The position numbers were made by a program, and so were the translations under genes. This document shows positions 63,473-64,000 of a stretch of 64,000 nt of DNA, piece by piece. Source of the DNA: Setophaga petechia (Eukaryota; Chordata; Aves; Passeriformes; Parulidae); NCBI GenBank assembly GCA_024362935.1, contig JANCRA010000001.1, positions 56,996,430 to 57,060,429 of the forward strand, given 5' to 3'. Numbering within the stretch: position 1 is the first letter of the stretch; every line of letters begins with the position of its first letter. The notes under the pieces were generated by a model, which saw nothing but the letters and a program-made list of their open reading frames with translations, was not told the DNA's origin and did not search any database.

Positions 63473-64000
63473 AACAGTCAGAAAATTCTGCCATTCAATT
63501 TTGGTTGGATTTTTTTTTTACATTTTAAACTAAAGAAAAGCATTATTTAATTGCCAGTGAAAGACTCCAAATCACTTATTCTACACCTGCTTAACCTGAT
63601 CCCTCCAAAAACTTAACAGGATTGAAGTCAAACACAAGTCTGATGCCTTCTCTGCTTGTCAAGACAAGAACCTAATGCTGACAGCTGAGTACAGGCAGGG
63701 TACTTGCAATAGCTGACAGTTGCTGTGTTAAGGAGTAACAAAATAATAAATTTCAGAATATTGCCTTCAAAAATAGTTATTTTACTATGGTCATAATTAA
63801 TTTTAAATACTTGATTAAGAAAATAATGACAATTTGTTGCAACTGGGATAACACTATTTCACAACCCGTGAACACGATGCAACTGCTTACTCCAAAATCT
63901 ACTTTCATCTCAACTACAAGATATTATATACATTGCTTGTTTCAAATCATAGAACTATAGAAGAAAAAGCAGTTCTTAGTGTAAAGCAAAACTCACACAA

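Larger units (their letters stand above)
1..64000 (-). other. LRBA: LRBA gene body, interior part (both ends outside the window)
   Basis: All recognisable coding sequence here belongs to one minus-strand gene whose product matches vertebrate LRBA. LRBA is a very large cytosolic/endosomal scaffold of the BEACH family; in mammals it protects CTLA-4 from lysosomal degradation, and its loss causes an immunodeficiency (family knowledge). The 28 exons listed here chain in phase from 49318 to 9496 and encode 1644 codons without a stop. The first coding exon (start methionine) and the C-terminal DUF1088, PH-BEACH, BEACH and WD40 exons are not visible. The paralogue NBEA is less likely because the disordered exon 21 and many diagnostic residues match LRBA. 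Confidence 0.95.
49319..64000 (-). other. LRBA: LRBA 5' intron (over 14.6 kb, continues beyond the window)
   Basis: No exon matching the LRBA N-terminus (the segment around RMKFAVLTGLVEVGEVSNRD) was found here, so the start exon is further upstream. The part near the window end carries most of the recognisable transposon sequence: an LTR-like fragment and two CR1 copies between 61.4 and 63.5 kb, plus a CR1 tail at 55.6 kb. A possibly conserved block lies near 59460-59740. Confidence 0.8.

Noticed and set aside
1..64000. Identity as the paralogue NBEA
   Set aside because: Exons 6, 8, 11, 19, 21 and 25 carry LRBA-type residues where NBEA differs.
1..64000. MAB21L2 or another nested gene in an LRBA intron
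   Set aside because: No open frame of the needed size or type is present; MAB21L2 normally lies in a more 3' LRBA intron outside this window.

Overview
This window is AT-rich vertebrate nuclear DNA, most likely from a songbird. It carries CR1 LINE 3' ends and LTR fragments of a kind I associate with avian or passerine endogenous retroviruses. It contains no bacterial-type operons, CRISPR arrays, tRNA genes or rRNA genes that I can see.

One gene explains the coding content. It is the interior of LRBA (LPS-responsive beige-like anchor protein, a BEACH-family membrane-trafficking scaffold), transcribed on the minus strand. I mapped 28 consecutive coding exons from 49318 (most 5') down to 9496 (most 3'). 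Every exon has splice sites and reading phases that chain without a frame error. Together they give 4934 nt, or 1644 codons plus 2 nt, with no internal stop. This is a little over half of the roughly 2860-residue vertebrate protein. Residue numbers below count along this window-encoded segment (1-1644). The paralogue NBEA is excluded because residues diagnostic for LRBA are present, for example RNSPQCPE in exon 19 and NRWKNSELRCYVNGELASYG in exon 6.

Layout in transcript order: (1) 64000-49319 is a long 5' intron of more than 14.6 kb with two CR1 copies, an LTR-like fragment and a small CR1 tail; the start-codon exon lies outside the window. (2) 49318-41877 holds exons 1-8, the N-terminal helical region and the concanavalin A/laminin-G-like domain. 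(3) 41312-27972 holds exons 9-20, the armadillo-like DUF4704-type region. (4) 27971-18374 is a 9.6-kb intron. (5) 18373-17348 is exon 21, a 1026-nt acidic, disordered linker. (6) 16545-9496 holds exons 22-28, the helical region before DUF1088/PH-BEACH/BEACH/WD40. (7) 9495-1 is the beginning of the next intron; no further exon is visible.

Points worth checking are a non-canonical GC-AG intron (12732-13042), a (TA)7 tract nine bases inside one splice donor, several introns of only 105-138 bp, a perfect 17-bp hairpin in the large intron, ERV/CR1 insertions, and candidate conserved non-coding blocks that could belong to the LRBA/MAB21L2 regulatory landscape. I found no convincing new system. The window is chiefly a well-preserved housekeeping/immune gene body.
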